Positions 1 through 10,956 of a DNA stretch of 64,000 nucleotides are shown here, piece by piece. How positions within the stretch are numbered: the first letter of the stretch is position 1; every line of letters starts with the position of its first letter. This DNA is from Rotaria macrura. Taxonomy: Eukaryota; Rotifera; Eurotatoria; Philodinida; Philodinidae. The DNA is taken from positions 124,001 to 188,000 of the forward strand of contig OENT01000017.1 of NCBI GenBank assembly GCA_900239685.1, written 5' to 3'. Position numbers and translations under genes: made by a program. The notes beneath the pieces are model-generated. The model had not been told where the DNA came from, did not search any database, and saw nothing but the letters and a program-made list of their open reading frames with translations.

Positions 1-1640
1 TGCTCGTAAAAGAAATTCTACGGAATGCAGTAAACATGTCGTTGGGTACCCAGGTGAATGAATCCGATCGAATCCTACGATCCCATGAAATCTTATGGGA
101 ATCCGGGTTGTGGAAACAGTAACAGATCCGACGGAAGAAACCTATTTTCTTATTTGTGTACGAATTAGCATTTAATCCCAATAGTGGTGGCCTGTTTTAT
201 CATACGATGAAATCCAATCGGATTCTAATAGTAGGATTCGATAAAATCCAACACTAGGGATCCGAATCTCGGATCGCAACCAGGAGCCGATGGGATTTTG
301 TCGGATAAGAGAAACTCCGATAGAAACGTGATCTAATAGGAGTCTTGAATATAATATATGGATTTAAACATTTGTACAGACTGCCACCCTTTGTCCAGAC
401 CATGACAAGAAAATTAACTATATTTGTTTAATTATAACTATTTTTACCTAATCATAAACCAATTGACTATTCTATATTTCTTTCGTGAAGCATTCATGAA
501 CCATGGCACACCGTCCTAGGTCGACGATTATGAACTTCTAAGGCCACTGTTTACATCGTATTTTACCGTATAATGCAAGGCTCAAAATTACGACAAATGT
601 CTTCCTGATCGTATACGATACGATAAGATCATTGACGGAAGAACATGGATCCCGCATATGGAAATCGTAAATGACCGTAATTTTATCCAGATATTGTTGT
701 GTTACTCTGCATAAGATAAGGAGATTGCCGATTATAATACTGAGCGATGTATTTGATCGTATTTCGCCATGTAAGATCATTTACGACGGCGCATGTTCGA
801 CTTGGGGTTGATAGACGATCGCAAGATACTACCAGAGGTGATCCTCGACCGAACAATAAGATTCGCACTCAACCGTATACGATGAAAGTAAAATGCGTAC
901 AGTGGAACGTATTTCTTCGAATAACGCGATCATTAGTAAGGCCGTGTGTTCTTCTATAAAATACCATATTGTTGTGCGGGTCCTTACTGGATTATATGGA
1001 GAAAATACGTTGTCCATTTACGAACGTCACACTGACAGGATATTAACGTCCTGGATACCGAGAATTCTCGCATTCTTTACGAGCTTATAGAAAAATCACT
1101 CTCTCATGCATTCTACGATCGTGAATCATCTGTATCCATGTATATTTTATCGAAATATGAAGCGTGGATCGATGCAGTCGATACTGATGAGCATTTCGTT
1201 TCACAGCTGTTTACTAATAAAACAGAACGAAAAAAATTCTTTCGTTCTTCTTGTCTTCAGCCTGAAGACAGCGGTATCCGAGAGGTTAAGATATCTTAAT
1301 ACAAATTGAAACAGCCGTTTACGATAAAATTACGTTGATCTGATACCATAGACCTATGGGTTATAATTAATATCCAATTGAAAGATCGATAAAGTATTTT
1401 CTTACTGAAGTGTGCCATATGCTGTAAAGTAAACAACAATGACGAAATACGCCTCAATATTCATAAATAGTCTTTAATTTTTCGTAGATTAAGAAGAACT
1501 CCACTGTAGTATATTATATTTTACGTTTTAATTCGACAGGGACTACGCTAATAGCTTTTTTCTGTAAGAGTACTTCAGATTCCAATATATTGTTTTTCAG
1601 TTGGAATCAGCTCTAGTGTTTTTAGAATCGAATAGAAGTC
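1..1640. other. Non-genic block, repeat-like left edge
   Basis: No supportable gene. The first 340 bases are dense in GGATCCGAT-like words (for example near 60-80, 205-245 and 262-300), which suggests decayed, locally repeated sequence. From 540 to 1100 the DNA is richer in CpG and in CGTA/CGAT words than the flanks and carries several overlapping short open frames on both strands, none with a recognisable motif. Composition and texture suggest mobile-element-derived DNA, but no terminal repeats or element proteins were found. Confidence 0.4.
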
Positions 1641-1709
1641 GTCAAATGTGATTTTTTCAAGGACAAGAATCAGAATCGTTTATATCTCTAATTTTGCTAA
1701 ATCTTCTAT

Positions 1710-1965
1710 TCAGGGACGCATCGAAGTCTCGAGAACAGGCGGGGGGGGGGGGGGTGGTGACGCCACCACCCCCTCTCCCTCTCAATATTTCAAAAGCAGG
1801 GGGGACGTCAGGTCTTTATTTTTATCGATTCACGAAGTATATAGTCCCCAAAAGAGTTATTTTTCTACTTTTTTGTTCCCCCAAACCAAACTTTCAAAAG
1901 CAAGGGGCCGTAACACCCCATTTGAGCCGCCCCCCTGGTCGGTACGCTCTTGCTTCTGTTTTACT
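1710..1965. repeat. G-tract / GC-rich hairpin block, possible non-autonomous transposon fragment
   Basis: A run of 14 G (1741-1754) runs into a hairpin at 1750-1773 with a 10-bp perfect stem around the loop ACGC. Two sub-blocks share the word TTTCAAAAGCA followed by a G run (1788-1798 and 1892-1902, 104 bases apart). A second GC-rich stretch lies at 1920-1945. G/C tracts joined to GGCG- or GACGCC-type words are common at ends of degenerate DNA transposons in invertebrates, so this is probably such a remnant. The open frames here arise from low complexity and are not called as genes. Confidence 0.4.
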
Positions 1966-2323
1966 TTAGATCGATGATTAAATATTTTTCTAACATAACA
2001 TGCGCAGGACGTTCGTGGACACTAGCCAACCGACGAATCATAATATTCTGATCCCTATCGTAAGTATATTCGATTGGCTATTTTACTCATATAGTTGACT
2101 CATACTGTCTCATCTCTCATCGTATTATTTTCTTAGCGTGCTTGTTTTCTCTGATAGTAGAACATATATGGATAAGTCGTCGTAGATCTGCTGACGAATT
2201 CTATAAATATGTTAGGCCTTTCTTTTGCTCGAGAAATAAATTGTTTCGAATATGTTTTTAGAAAATTTTTATAAGAATGTAAGTCATAAACAAACGGAAA
2301 AAATAGAAGAAAACTAACCAAAA

Positions 2324-5300
2324 ATGTCAGCTAAGCTTCAGCGAAGAGCAAGTATTTCTGGGATGCGTAATCGTATAGTCGATGCAACTGAACTGACACT
2401 AGATGATTATTATCATATAGTAGCAAAAACAATTTTATGCAATCAAAATCCAATAACTGGACTTTTTGCAGCTGGTAAAGACACGGACCACGCTTGGGTA
2501 CGTGACAATGTGTATGCGATCATGGCTGTTTGGGGTTTATCATTATCTTATAAAAAACATTTGGATCAAATGGAAAATTGGACGAAATGTTATGAATTGG
2601 AGCAAGTAATTATAAAATAAAATAAATTATTATCTTTCAGTACGATTCTTTTTTCGAAAAACATTTAGAGTGTTATCAAAACTATGCGCGGTCTATTAAC
2701 ATGCATGATGAAACAAGTGAAGAAAGTTGAGAAATTCAAATCTACTTTGAGTCCTGATGATGCTTTGCATGCTAAATACTCTTCTGTGACAGGTGAATTG
2801 AATCAAAGCAAAAAGATATGTTTCATTTTTATGACCAATTGTTTCTTCTATTAAAAAATAAATAAGGTAACACAGCAGTAGGTGATAACGAATGGGGACA
2901 TTTACAATTAGATGCAACTTCATTGTATTTATTAATGCTTGGTGAAATGACGTCATCAGGTCTAAATTGAAAAAAAGTGTAAAAAAATATTTTATTTATG
3001 TTCTAATCGAATCCATAGGTTTACATATTGCTTATACTCTTGACGAAGTTGACTTTGTTCAGAATCTCGTATTTTATATTGAACAATCATATATGATTCC
3101 AGTGAGTATGATAGAAATGAGAAACAAAGTAATTATTGTATTAATTATTCTAAGGATTATGGTATATGGGAACGTGGCGATAAAACAAATCATGGTTATC
3201 CAGAACTTAATTCAAGTTCAGTTGGCATGGCTAAAGCAGCATTAGAAGCAATGAATGAATTGGATTTGTTTGGTAGTAATGGTGGTCCACGATCGATTAT
3301 ACACGTTTCATCTGATTATATCTATTGGTGTCAATCAGTACTGAAAGCAATGTTACCCCGTGAATCATTTTCAAAAGTAAAACAAAAAATTATTCGTATT
3401 CCATGTAAAACTTAAACGTATGTATTGTTTTCTATGAATTCTAGGAAACTGATGCATCACTATTGAGTATTATTAGTTATCCAGCGTTTAGTATTGAAGA
3501 TCTTGATTTAGTAACCGAAACAAAAACAGGTATTATATCAAAATTACAAGGTCGTTTTGGTTTATCACGATTTTTACGTGATGGTCATAAAACACCGCTT
3601 GAGGTAAATTTTATATTGATGTTTTATGTAGTGTGAAGACCGAATTGCTAAAGTTTTATCGAAGGAAAAAATCTACACTAGAATTTGTTTAATTAACATG
3701 TTTTTCAAAATCACTATTGATGAATTTTTAGAATGCATCCAGATTACATTATGATCCACATGAATTGAAACGATTTGAACGAATTGAATGCGAATGGCCA
3801 TTATTTTTTTGTTACTTAATTCTTGATGGTTTATTTCATGAAAATGATAATCAAGTCAGCTGGAAGAAATGATTGAATATATCTTGACGTACTATTGTTT
3901 GCTTCTTTGTTCTAGGTTGCACTCTATTGTGGTTTACTTAACGAATGTATAATTACAGATTCAGAAGGTGTACATATTATACCAGAATTATATGCTGTAC
4001 CACCAGATCGAGTAAGATGATAGACCTTTCGTAAAAACGATATTTACCATGTCATTAAAATTCATTAAAAAACTTCTGCATTAAAATAATGAATTATTGA
4101 CATGTAACATAAAAACTGAACGCAGTATAAATTGTTAATGAAAAATCATATTGTAGTAAGAAGTTCGATTTTAGATCATGATTGCTATTTTCACTTTATT
4201 TCAAAATTAAGGGTATACGTACTACATCAACTTGAGGCTCGCCGTTATTATCGAATTCGGAACATTGGCAACTCGCCAATACTAGTACCAGAGCAATCAG
4301 ATTCGTAGGAAGGAAAGACAATTTTCAGGGGTGTAACTGGGCTTTCAAAAAGGGCGAGAGATGGGGCGCAACATAGATATAGGTTGCATTTTCCTATCTT
4401 TAGGGGAAAGTTTGGTGAGCGGGTTGCGCTCCATCGTCGATACTCCACTGAAAATAAATTTCATTTTTCGAATGTGAGTTGAGTTTCCACATGAATCATA
4501 CAAGTAGTTAATCTATCTTACCCTTGACTTCTTCTCTTTCGCTAATATTTATTCTGAGAAGTTTGCTGATGCGAAACAGAGATCTTCACTATCAATGCAC
4601 ACTGCAAGAAACTACAATTATAGTAATCAACTTTGGTTTGATGTATTAGTTGTTCTTTTAAATGTGTTTTTCGTTATTGGTATAGTCTAGTTAATCCTCA
4701 CCATGTCTTTGAACTCCAATAACTTCTACTGTATGTCATTTGCCACTTTGAAAGCAGGACGATATGTGACGTATCATAGGGCTTGAGAAGTTAAGATGAT
4801 AATATATATATATATTACTTATTCGGAAACAAAGATTCTTTTCCATCGAAAGAAATCATTATTCAAATGGTTTGGTTTTTGCAGGTTGAAGAGGAAAAAC
4901 GTGATCCACATAGTACGAATCGTATACCAATGGGTCGAATACCTCATATGTGGGGTCAATCTCTTTTTGTATTGGCTATGCTTGTTAAAGAGGTACACTA
5001 GATTTATTTTAGTAATGAAAAAATTAATCTGCTGTTTCTCTCTATATATTTTTGAAGGGATTTTTGGCTCCTGGTGAACTCGATCCATTAAATCGACGTC
5101 TTATAACTGAACCAAAGCCGGAAGGTTTTGTTCAAGTCTGTGTATTAACTGACAGTGAAGTAATTCAATCGGCATTAGCAGCAGTTGCTATACATATTCA
5201 ACAAATCAAAGATCTTGAATTAATACAAGTACGATCAGTACAAGTTTTACAAAATATTTATTCACATCTTGGTATGAAACTCACACAGTTAATGATAACT

Positions 5301-8151
5301 TTATTTCATACGCATACATGTATATATATATGTATACTACTTTAGGAAAAAATGAGCGACTAGGTTTGACTGGTCGACCAACATTCGACATGGGTCCATT
5401 TTCAACCTCAAAACTTTATACTATATGTGGACGAACACTAGCATTTACGCCATCGGTTAGCTTATGTTTTTATTTAATAATTCTTATTTATTATTAAGTT
5501 TAATATTATTTTGCTTAGTTTATGGATCAACATACATTCTATTTAGCATCCGATATCGATTATATTCTTGATCGTTTTCGAACTTATATTTCGTTTTTAA
5601 ATAGAAATTGGAATAACATAACTGGACGACCTGTTGTCGTTGTTGTTTTACGTTCAGATTTGATTGATGTAGATCCGATCCCTAAAAATGTTGTGCAAAC
5701 ATTAAAAAAAATAAAATCAGGCTATACGAATGGTGTACGAGTACAAATGGGAAAATTAGAAGATTTTATAAATACGTCATGCGTCACAAGTCTTGATTTT
5801 GTCTTTCGTGAAGATGATGATGAAGATCCCGAAGATAAACTAATGGAATTATTACAATCAAGTACAGATTTTAATCAAATGTCGAACTTTTTATCGTATC
5901 AAAATATGGATTATCGTTTTCAAAAACGATACAGAATTAAAAAATTAGCACAGATCCGTGGTGCCGTTAAGCGTAGTTATAGTTACAGTCATCATACAAG
6001 TGATGGTACGACAGCACAGAATATTCTTAATTTAAATGTTATTGATGATCAAGATGATCAAGCCGATACAAATGTTTTAAGTCATATTCGTGCTGATGAA
6101 CATAAAATGTCAACATCGAATAGAAGAGATAATTTATTAAGAGATAAAGAAGTACATGATATAATTGCACTGCTTCCCCATGCTTCATCGATACAAGATC
6201 AAGCTGATATTTTACATTATCTATGTATGAATAAGTAAGTAAAAGTTGATCTGATCGTTCTCTATGAAATAATATCAAAAAGAAGAGTTAGTCATTCATT
6301 TCACGAAAATTACTTTGGTTTTTACTTCGGTACTGAACAAGACATGTTGAGAAATTACATGTTACACAAAAGAATTATTGACTATCACTCTTCGTACTGT
6401 GCTCAAATTTTTCTTACAAAATAAAAAAGTATTAAATTCTTCTCATGTGTTTATAGAGGTATCGAGTTTGAATTCGAACATAATGGACATCATGTAACAG
6501 TTCGTGCACTTATTCAAGAACTTTACAATCGTGCATGTAAACAGCGTGTTTGGTGGTGTGTACGTCATTGTGCTGGTATGCTAGGCATGCAGAACCAAAG
6601 TATTGCTCAAAGTTTAATTGCTATCCTTGCACAGCAAAAACAATTAACTATTGGTTTACCACCAGCACCACGTGAGCATGTTCTCACAAATCCAATAACA
6701 GTTGAACAATTGTACAACACAATAGTAGCAGCAACAGGCAACGATCCAACAATGGTTATGTTGACACAAGAAATATTAGTATTCTTACATACATTTATTA
6801 GTACTGAACCACAATTGTTTGCTGGTATGATACGCATACGTGTAGGTCTAATCGTTCAAGTTATGCTTGATGAATTGAAACGTACATTACAATCATCTGA
6901 TGAAGATACAACGGATCATTTATTGAATTTAAGTCCATACGAGATCAAATGTTTATTACATATTATTTTAAGTGGTAAAGAATTTGGCATAACTGAGCAT
7001 TCACAAAAGCCAGGACCAGAATTAGCAGATTTATCTAAACAAGAACGTGATATGCGTATTATACGTAATGAAATTAAAGAGGCAAGCACGAGAAAATTAA
7101 GCGTTCCTTTGAATTGGGGTGATCATCAAGCCGAAGAAGATGACGATGATATAGACAAGCATGGCCAATGGATTCGTCGACGACGTCTTGATGGTGCTTT
7201 AAATCGTGTACCAGTTCGATTCTATGGACAAGTTTGGCAAACTCTTGAAAAGGTATAGAATAGAATTAACGAAGTCTGATTTGAAACATTACCTAAGTAA
7301 GATGACAATAATTCATTTCTGATATTTAGATAGTTTTCATTATTGAATGATTCGAATATATTGGGTACTTTAAAAGTTATTCTCTCTCGTTTAAAAATGT
7401 TTTTGTAGATCTCGACAAAAGAATCAGACAATTAGAAAGCATGATCATTTAACATAGATGAGATTTGTTTGTTTTTTATCTATGAGTGATTATTTTTTTG
7501 AAACTAAATAGTTAAATTTCCTTTTTAGAATAAAATATTCTACATTTTACTTTATTGTTCAAATTTGTTGACATCTGAATCATAGCTTGTTAGATACTTA
7601 TATATATATATATATATTACTATTGTTGTTTGCTTTAGTGTAAAGGTATTAAAATAGCGGATTATATTTTATACAACAGCTTAACACAAGAAATGACTCA
7701 AGAAGAAATTAAATTCGCCTTACGTGTTGAAGAAGCTCTCAATCGTGTACCATTTACTGAATATCGACAGTTGATTGTTGAAGCTTGTGTCATATTAACA
7801 TCAGTCGCACTTGGTGATACTCGGTAAAATTTCTTTTTCTTTTGTGCGAGTTATCTACACTTACATGCGTTATGGATTCATATGTTTTTCAGATTTCATT
7901 GGGACGAAATAATTAGTATCGAAGATATTGTGTCTACAGCGAATGGAATATTTATACAAGATCAACAAGCATCAGGTGGAGATGCAACAAAATGTTGTGC
8001 AGGCGGTAATTCATGTGGTTCAGCAGCTGGTATTTGTTTACATTTTTATGACTCAGCACCAAGCGGACGATTTGGAACAATAAATTACTTTTTACGTGCA
8101 CTTCTTAGAATTTTACGTGTCGACGAAACAACAGTGTGTTCCATAAGTTAA
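2324..8151 (+). CDS. PHKA: Phosphorylase b kinase regulatory subunit alpha (15 exons, 1189 aa)
   Basis: Regulatory alpha subunit of phosphorylase kinase, the Ca2+/calmodulin- and cAMP-controlled enzyme that activates glycogen phosphorylase. It works with beta, gamma and calmodulin subunits in the cytosol. Exons: 2324-2605, 2669-2792, 2867-2959, 3019-3101, 3155-3376, 3445-3603, 3732-3854, 3916-4011, 4885-4992, 5058-5271, 5346-5455, 5519-6234, 6457-7252, 7639-7823, 7893-8151. All junctions are GT..AG and the total is 3570 nt, a whole number of codons. The N-terminal GH15-like domain is clear ([13 protein letters not shown] motif near residue 55, [32 protein letters not shown]). The C-terminal regulatory part has [24 protein letters not shown] and [10 protein letters not shown]. 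It ends in a CaaX box, CSIS. The multiphosphorylation loop is shorter than in vertebrates (human about 1223-1235 aa). The start is fixed by an in-frame TAA at 2315. Alpha rather than beta, by the C-terminal motifs. Confidence 0.95.
4012..4884 (+). other. Long intron 8 of PHKA with a GC-rich inverted repeat
   Basis: At 873 nt this is by far the longest intron of the gene; the others run 53-386 nt. A GC-richer island at 4225-4445 contains the inverted pair GATGGGGCGCAAC (4360-4372) and GTTGCGCTCCATC (4423-4435), which match at 12 of 13 positions around a loop of 50 nt. The island differs in composition from the flanking AT-rich intron and looks like an insertion or a structured element. No coding motif is seen in it. 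Confidence 0.5.
7599..7617. repeat. (TA)n microsatellite in PHKA intron 13
   Basis: Short uninterrupted TA run about 20 nt upstream of the exon 14 acceptor. Confidence 0.8.
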
Positions 8152-9853
8152 GAATAACGTTCTTCTGATCATCACCATCGAATAACAATGTTCATGATTT
8201 GTTTACTTTTCCGATTAGATGCATAGTAGTTTTTCTTTTGTCATTTTCTTTCCCGACCTGTTTTCAAATACATAATCTTTAAAAAAAAACCATTCGATAA
8301 GTTATCTTTTTTAAATATGGAATTCATGAAGTCCATGTAATTCTGTTTTCACCCTTCGTCAACCTTGGGAACTGACAAGAAGTATAGTGTTTTAGTATTT
8401 GCTTCGTTATCATTAGTATTATTTTTTCTTTAAATACATATGCATCATGTCTGCTTTTTATTTTCTTGTTTCTTCTGTCTACTTATCACTGTATTCATGC
8501 TGATCTCTCTGAAATAGAAACTATTTTTATAGTGACGAATCGGGCATACATGTACACTTTTTACTGCCAATATAAAATTTAAAATTTTTTTGACAAATTA
8601 ATATATATACAAAAGAAAAAGTATATCATAAGTCAAAATGTTTTGGGCAATTAAAACGCCGTTGAACCTTAAAATGATGATTTAAAATGATGATATGAAA
8701 TGATTGAAATACGAAGAACTTCAAGAGTAATAAGATTGACGCAATCATTAATATACATGAAGCATCGTCCAGCCTGAAATGGCACAATGTGCTGGACTGG
8801 CCATGGTGTGACGCCAATAGGGTCACGAACTCGACTTGACTTTGAAAAAAAAAAGAAATGACAAGTTGTATGCGCCATGACTATAAGCCGTTGGGTCACA
8901 AATACAACTTAATCAATGTACATGCTAGATGACCGCATTATATCACCCAGCATCGCTGATTTGCCTTTTCGGCTATTGGTGTCCTTTGACACGACTGATT
9001 TGCTTTTTTAATTGTTAAATCAACCTACCCAATCGATAAAAATGTTTAAACAACACTATGTAGTACATAGTATGTACGTAATAAGTCATGTATGTATTTA
9101 GCTATCGAATTATCATTATTATTTTTTTTTGAGGGAAATGGGTAAGTGGGTCTAAAGTTAACTTGAAGGATTATTAATGTTCGAACAGATTATCAGTGTA
9201 TTGCAAATAACGTTTCAATGAAAGTGAGCGAGAGAGGTGAAAAACTAATTGATAATGAAACTGACCGCTTAGCGACAAATGATAAACATGTGAGAAAAGA
9301 CACGAGCGCTATAATTTCTCTGAGCGAAACAACTACTTAGTAATAGAGCAAGAAGAAAAGGTCAAGCCCTCATGAATCCTCTTTAATTTCTCGACATCTC
9401 CCCAGTAAAGAATTATTTGTTGTAATATTAGAATTTTTGATATTCCCCATACAACAAAACTTATGTAAGTCTAGTCAACGAATTTTACAAGAAAATGTTT
9501 AGTATCTTTCAGCGGATAAAAATAGAGATAAGATTAAATATATGAAAACTTGATATATTTTCAAACAAGGAATTTCTTAACATCACTAGAAACAAATGTG
9601 TGGAATAATAAATGTCTGAAACAATTTCCTTCATGATTCAACATACGATTGATGTTAATTTAGAAATGGTTTAATTGTTGATTCGAAAATATGATCGAAG
9701 AGCGTTACATCAATGCAAATAGAAATAGCTTAGATGTTTTTTGTTTGCTTTTATTTTTTTAATATTGACAAATATGGAGAAATAAAGTTGACAAATATAA
9801 TGCGAGGAAAAATGAAGAACCTAACTACGTCAGTATCAATATTTTTGATCAGT
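8152..9853. other. Intergenic, tail-to-tail between PHKA and sHSP
   Basis: 3' flanks of two convergent genes. A GC-richer stretch at 8750-9000 contains the inverted pair GTCCAGC (8767-8773) and GCTGGAC (8791-8797). Open frames here show no family motif. A TTTATT near 9750 reads AATAAA on the minus strand and could be the poly(A) signal of the heat shock gene. Nothing else is supportable. Confidence 0.5.
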
Positions 9854-10816
9854 TTATTTCTTCTCATTTCCGATGGATTTCGTTGCTTCCTTTTGTTCTA
9901 CATAAGGTGCTTCAATTTTCAATTGCCCATCATCAGTTAAACTCGATTGTAACTGGTCGACTTGTGTTCCAGGTGGTAAGGTTGTTGATTTGAAGAAGAA
10001 GGATCGTTCTGAACGATTCGCATCTTTCTGTCGGTGTTCACCTTGAACAATCAATTCGTTATTTTTAACTGATACTTTTATTTCATCAGGACGATAATTT
10101 TTCATGCCAATCGACATTTCGAGTTGTTTTTGATTGTTGCCTTTATCAATGATATGTGATTGAAAATCTGAACCAGCCAAAAATCCAACATAATCAAAGA
10201 AAGGATCACGATTTTGACCGAATTGTGCTAGATTTTGATTGCCATTCTTTGCTTGATTAAGACGATATTCTGTTTCAGGATTACGAATGGGTACCTCGAT
10301 GACCAACATATTATTTGGAGTAACATAAGAAGCCAGACCTTTTGAATCTATATAAAGAACAAAACATTGAACATTTATGAATCTAGATGTTTTATAAAAT
10401 ATTGACTTACCAGCATGTTCAGGTAATTCATAGGTTTTTCGTAATTCTCGAACATGAAAATCACCATCAGGTTGACGATCTTCTTGTTTAGCTTCGACAA
10501 TCACTTTTCGACCTTCAACTCTTGTTTTTATTGCTTCTGGATTAAAGCCAGCTACATTCAATTGAACACGATATTTTTCCGCATTCGGTGATCGTTTAGC
10601 CGGCGTCAGATTCTTGCCATCATTTGTTCCGTAACTTGATGAATGTGTTAATCTTAAAGGCTCATGAATCCAACGAAATGTATTAGGTCGAATCGAAAGA
10701 GCCGATGGAAATGTATCAAAATCGTACCATGGATCGAAGAAATCCAATTGATCACCAAAGAATCGATCGAATGGATCGTCGAAAAGACGATAGCGATGAA
10801 TTGGAAAGAATGCCAT
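9854..10816 (-). CDS. Small heat shock protein with two alpha-crystallin domains (2 exons, 299 aa)
   Basis: ATP-independent holdase chaperone that binds unfolding proteins. Exon 1 is 10411-10816 and exon 2 is 9854-10347; the 63-nt intron (10348-10410, GT..AG) is a multiple of three and has no stop, so the frame reads straight through it. Removing it restores the usual ELPE-to-VTPNNMLVIEVP spacing of the fold. N-terminal region: MAFFPIHRYRLFDDPFDRFF, rich in Phe, Asp and Arg as in metazoan sHSPs. Alpha-crystallin domain 1 is about residues 81-156 (YRVQLNVAGFNPEAIKTRVE, VREL, VIEVPI). Domain 2 is about 208-284 (MSIGMKNYRPDEIKVSV, LTDDGQLKIEAPY). The start is the first ATG; the frame is open upstream but only with a TTG. 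Two-domain sHSPs are known from flatworms. The promoter has a heat shock element and TATA box. The neighbour MRE11 is divergently transcribed. Confidence 0.93.
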   Translation of the reverse strand: MAFFPIHRYRLFDDPFDRFFGDQLDFFDPWYDFDTFPSALSIRPNTFRWIHEPLRLTHSSSYGTNDGKNLTPAKRSPNAEKYRVQLNVAGFNPEAIKTRVEGRKVIVEAKQEDRQPDGDFHVRELRKTYELPEHAGKSIFYKTSRFINVQCFVLYIDSKGLASYVTPNNMLVIEVPIRNPETEYRLNQAKNGNQNLAQFGQNRDPFFDYVGFLAGSDFQSHIIDKGNNQKQLEMSIGMKNYRPDEIKVSVKNNELIVQGEHRQKDANRSERSFFFKSTTLPPGTQVDQLQSSLTDDGQLKIEAPYVEQKEATKSIGNEKK

Positions 10817-10902
10817 TGCAGTGTCGAAGAAGTATGGAGAAGAGTTAAATGAGCACAATTGAATGTTGATGTATCTGATGAAGTCTTTGGGATCAGTTGC
10901 AC

Positions 10903-10912
10903 ATATATATAT
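10903..10912 (-). promoter_or_regulatory. TATA box of the sHSP gene
   Basis: An ATATATATA stretch lies about 90 bp upstream of the ATG and about 30 bp downstream (in transcription sense) of the heat shock element, the usual order for a heat shock promoter. Called from position and sequence only. Confidence 0.5.
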
Positions 10913-10941
10913 TCTTCAAATTAGCGATACTAGTGAATAGT

Positions 10942-10956
10942 AGAATCTTCTCGAAT
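10942..10956 (-). promoter_or_regulatory. Heat shock element, three perfect units
   Basis: AGAATCTTCTCGAAT is three contiguous inverted pentamers (nGAAn-nTTCn-nGAAn), the consensus binding site for a trimer of heat shock factor. It sits directly upstream of a TATA-like stretch and an sHSP gene. A second two-unit site, TTCTAGAA, is at 11263-11270. Confidence 0.75.

Noticed and set aside
1648..1977. Overlapping open frames with Gly and Pro runs
   Set aside because: Produced by the G tract and GC-rich low complexity; no protein motif.
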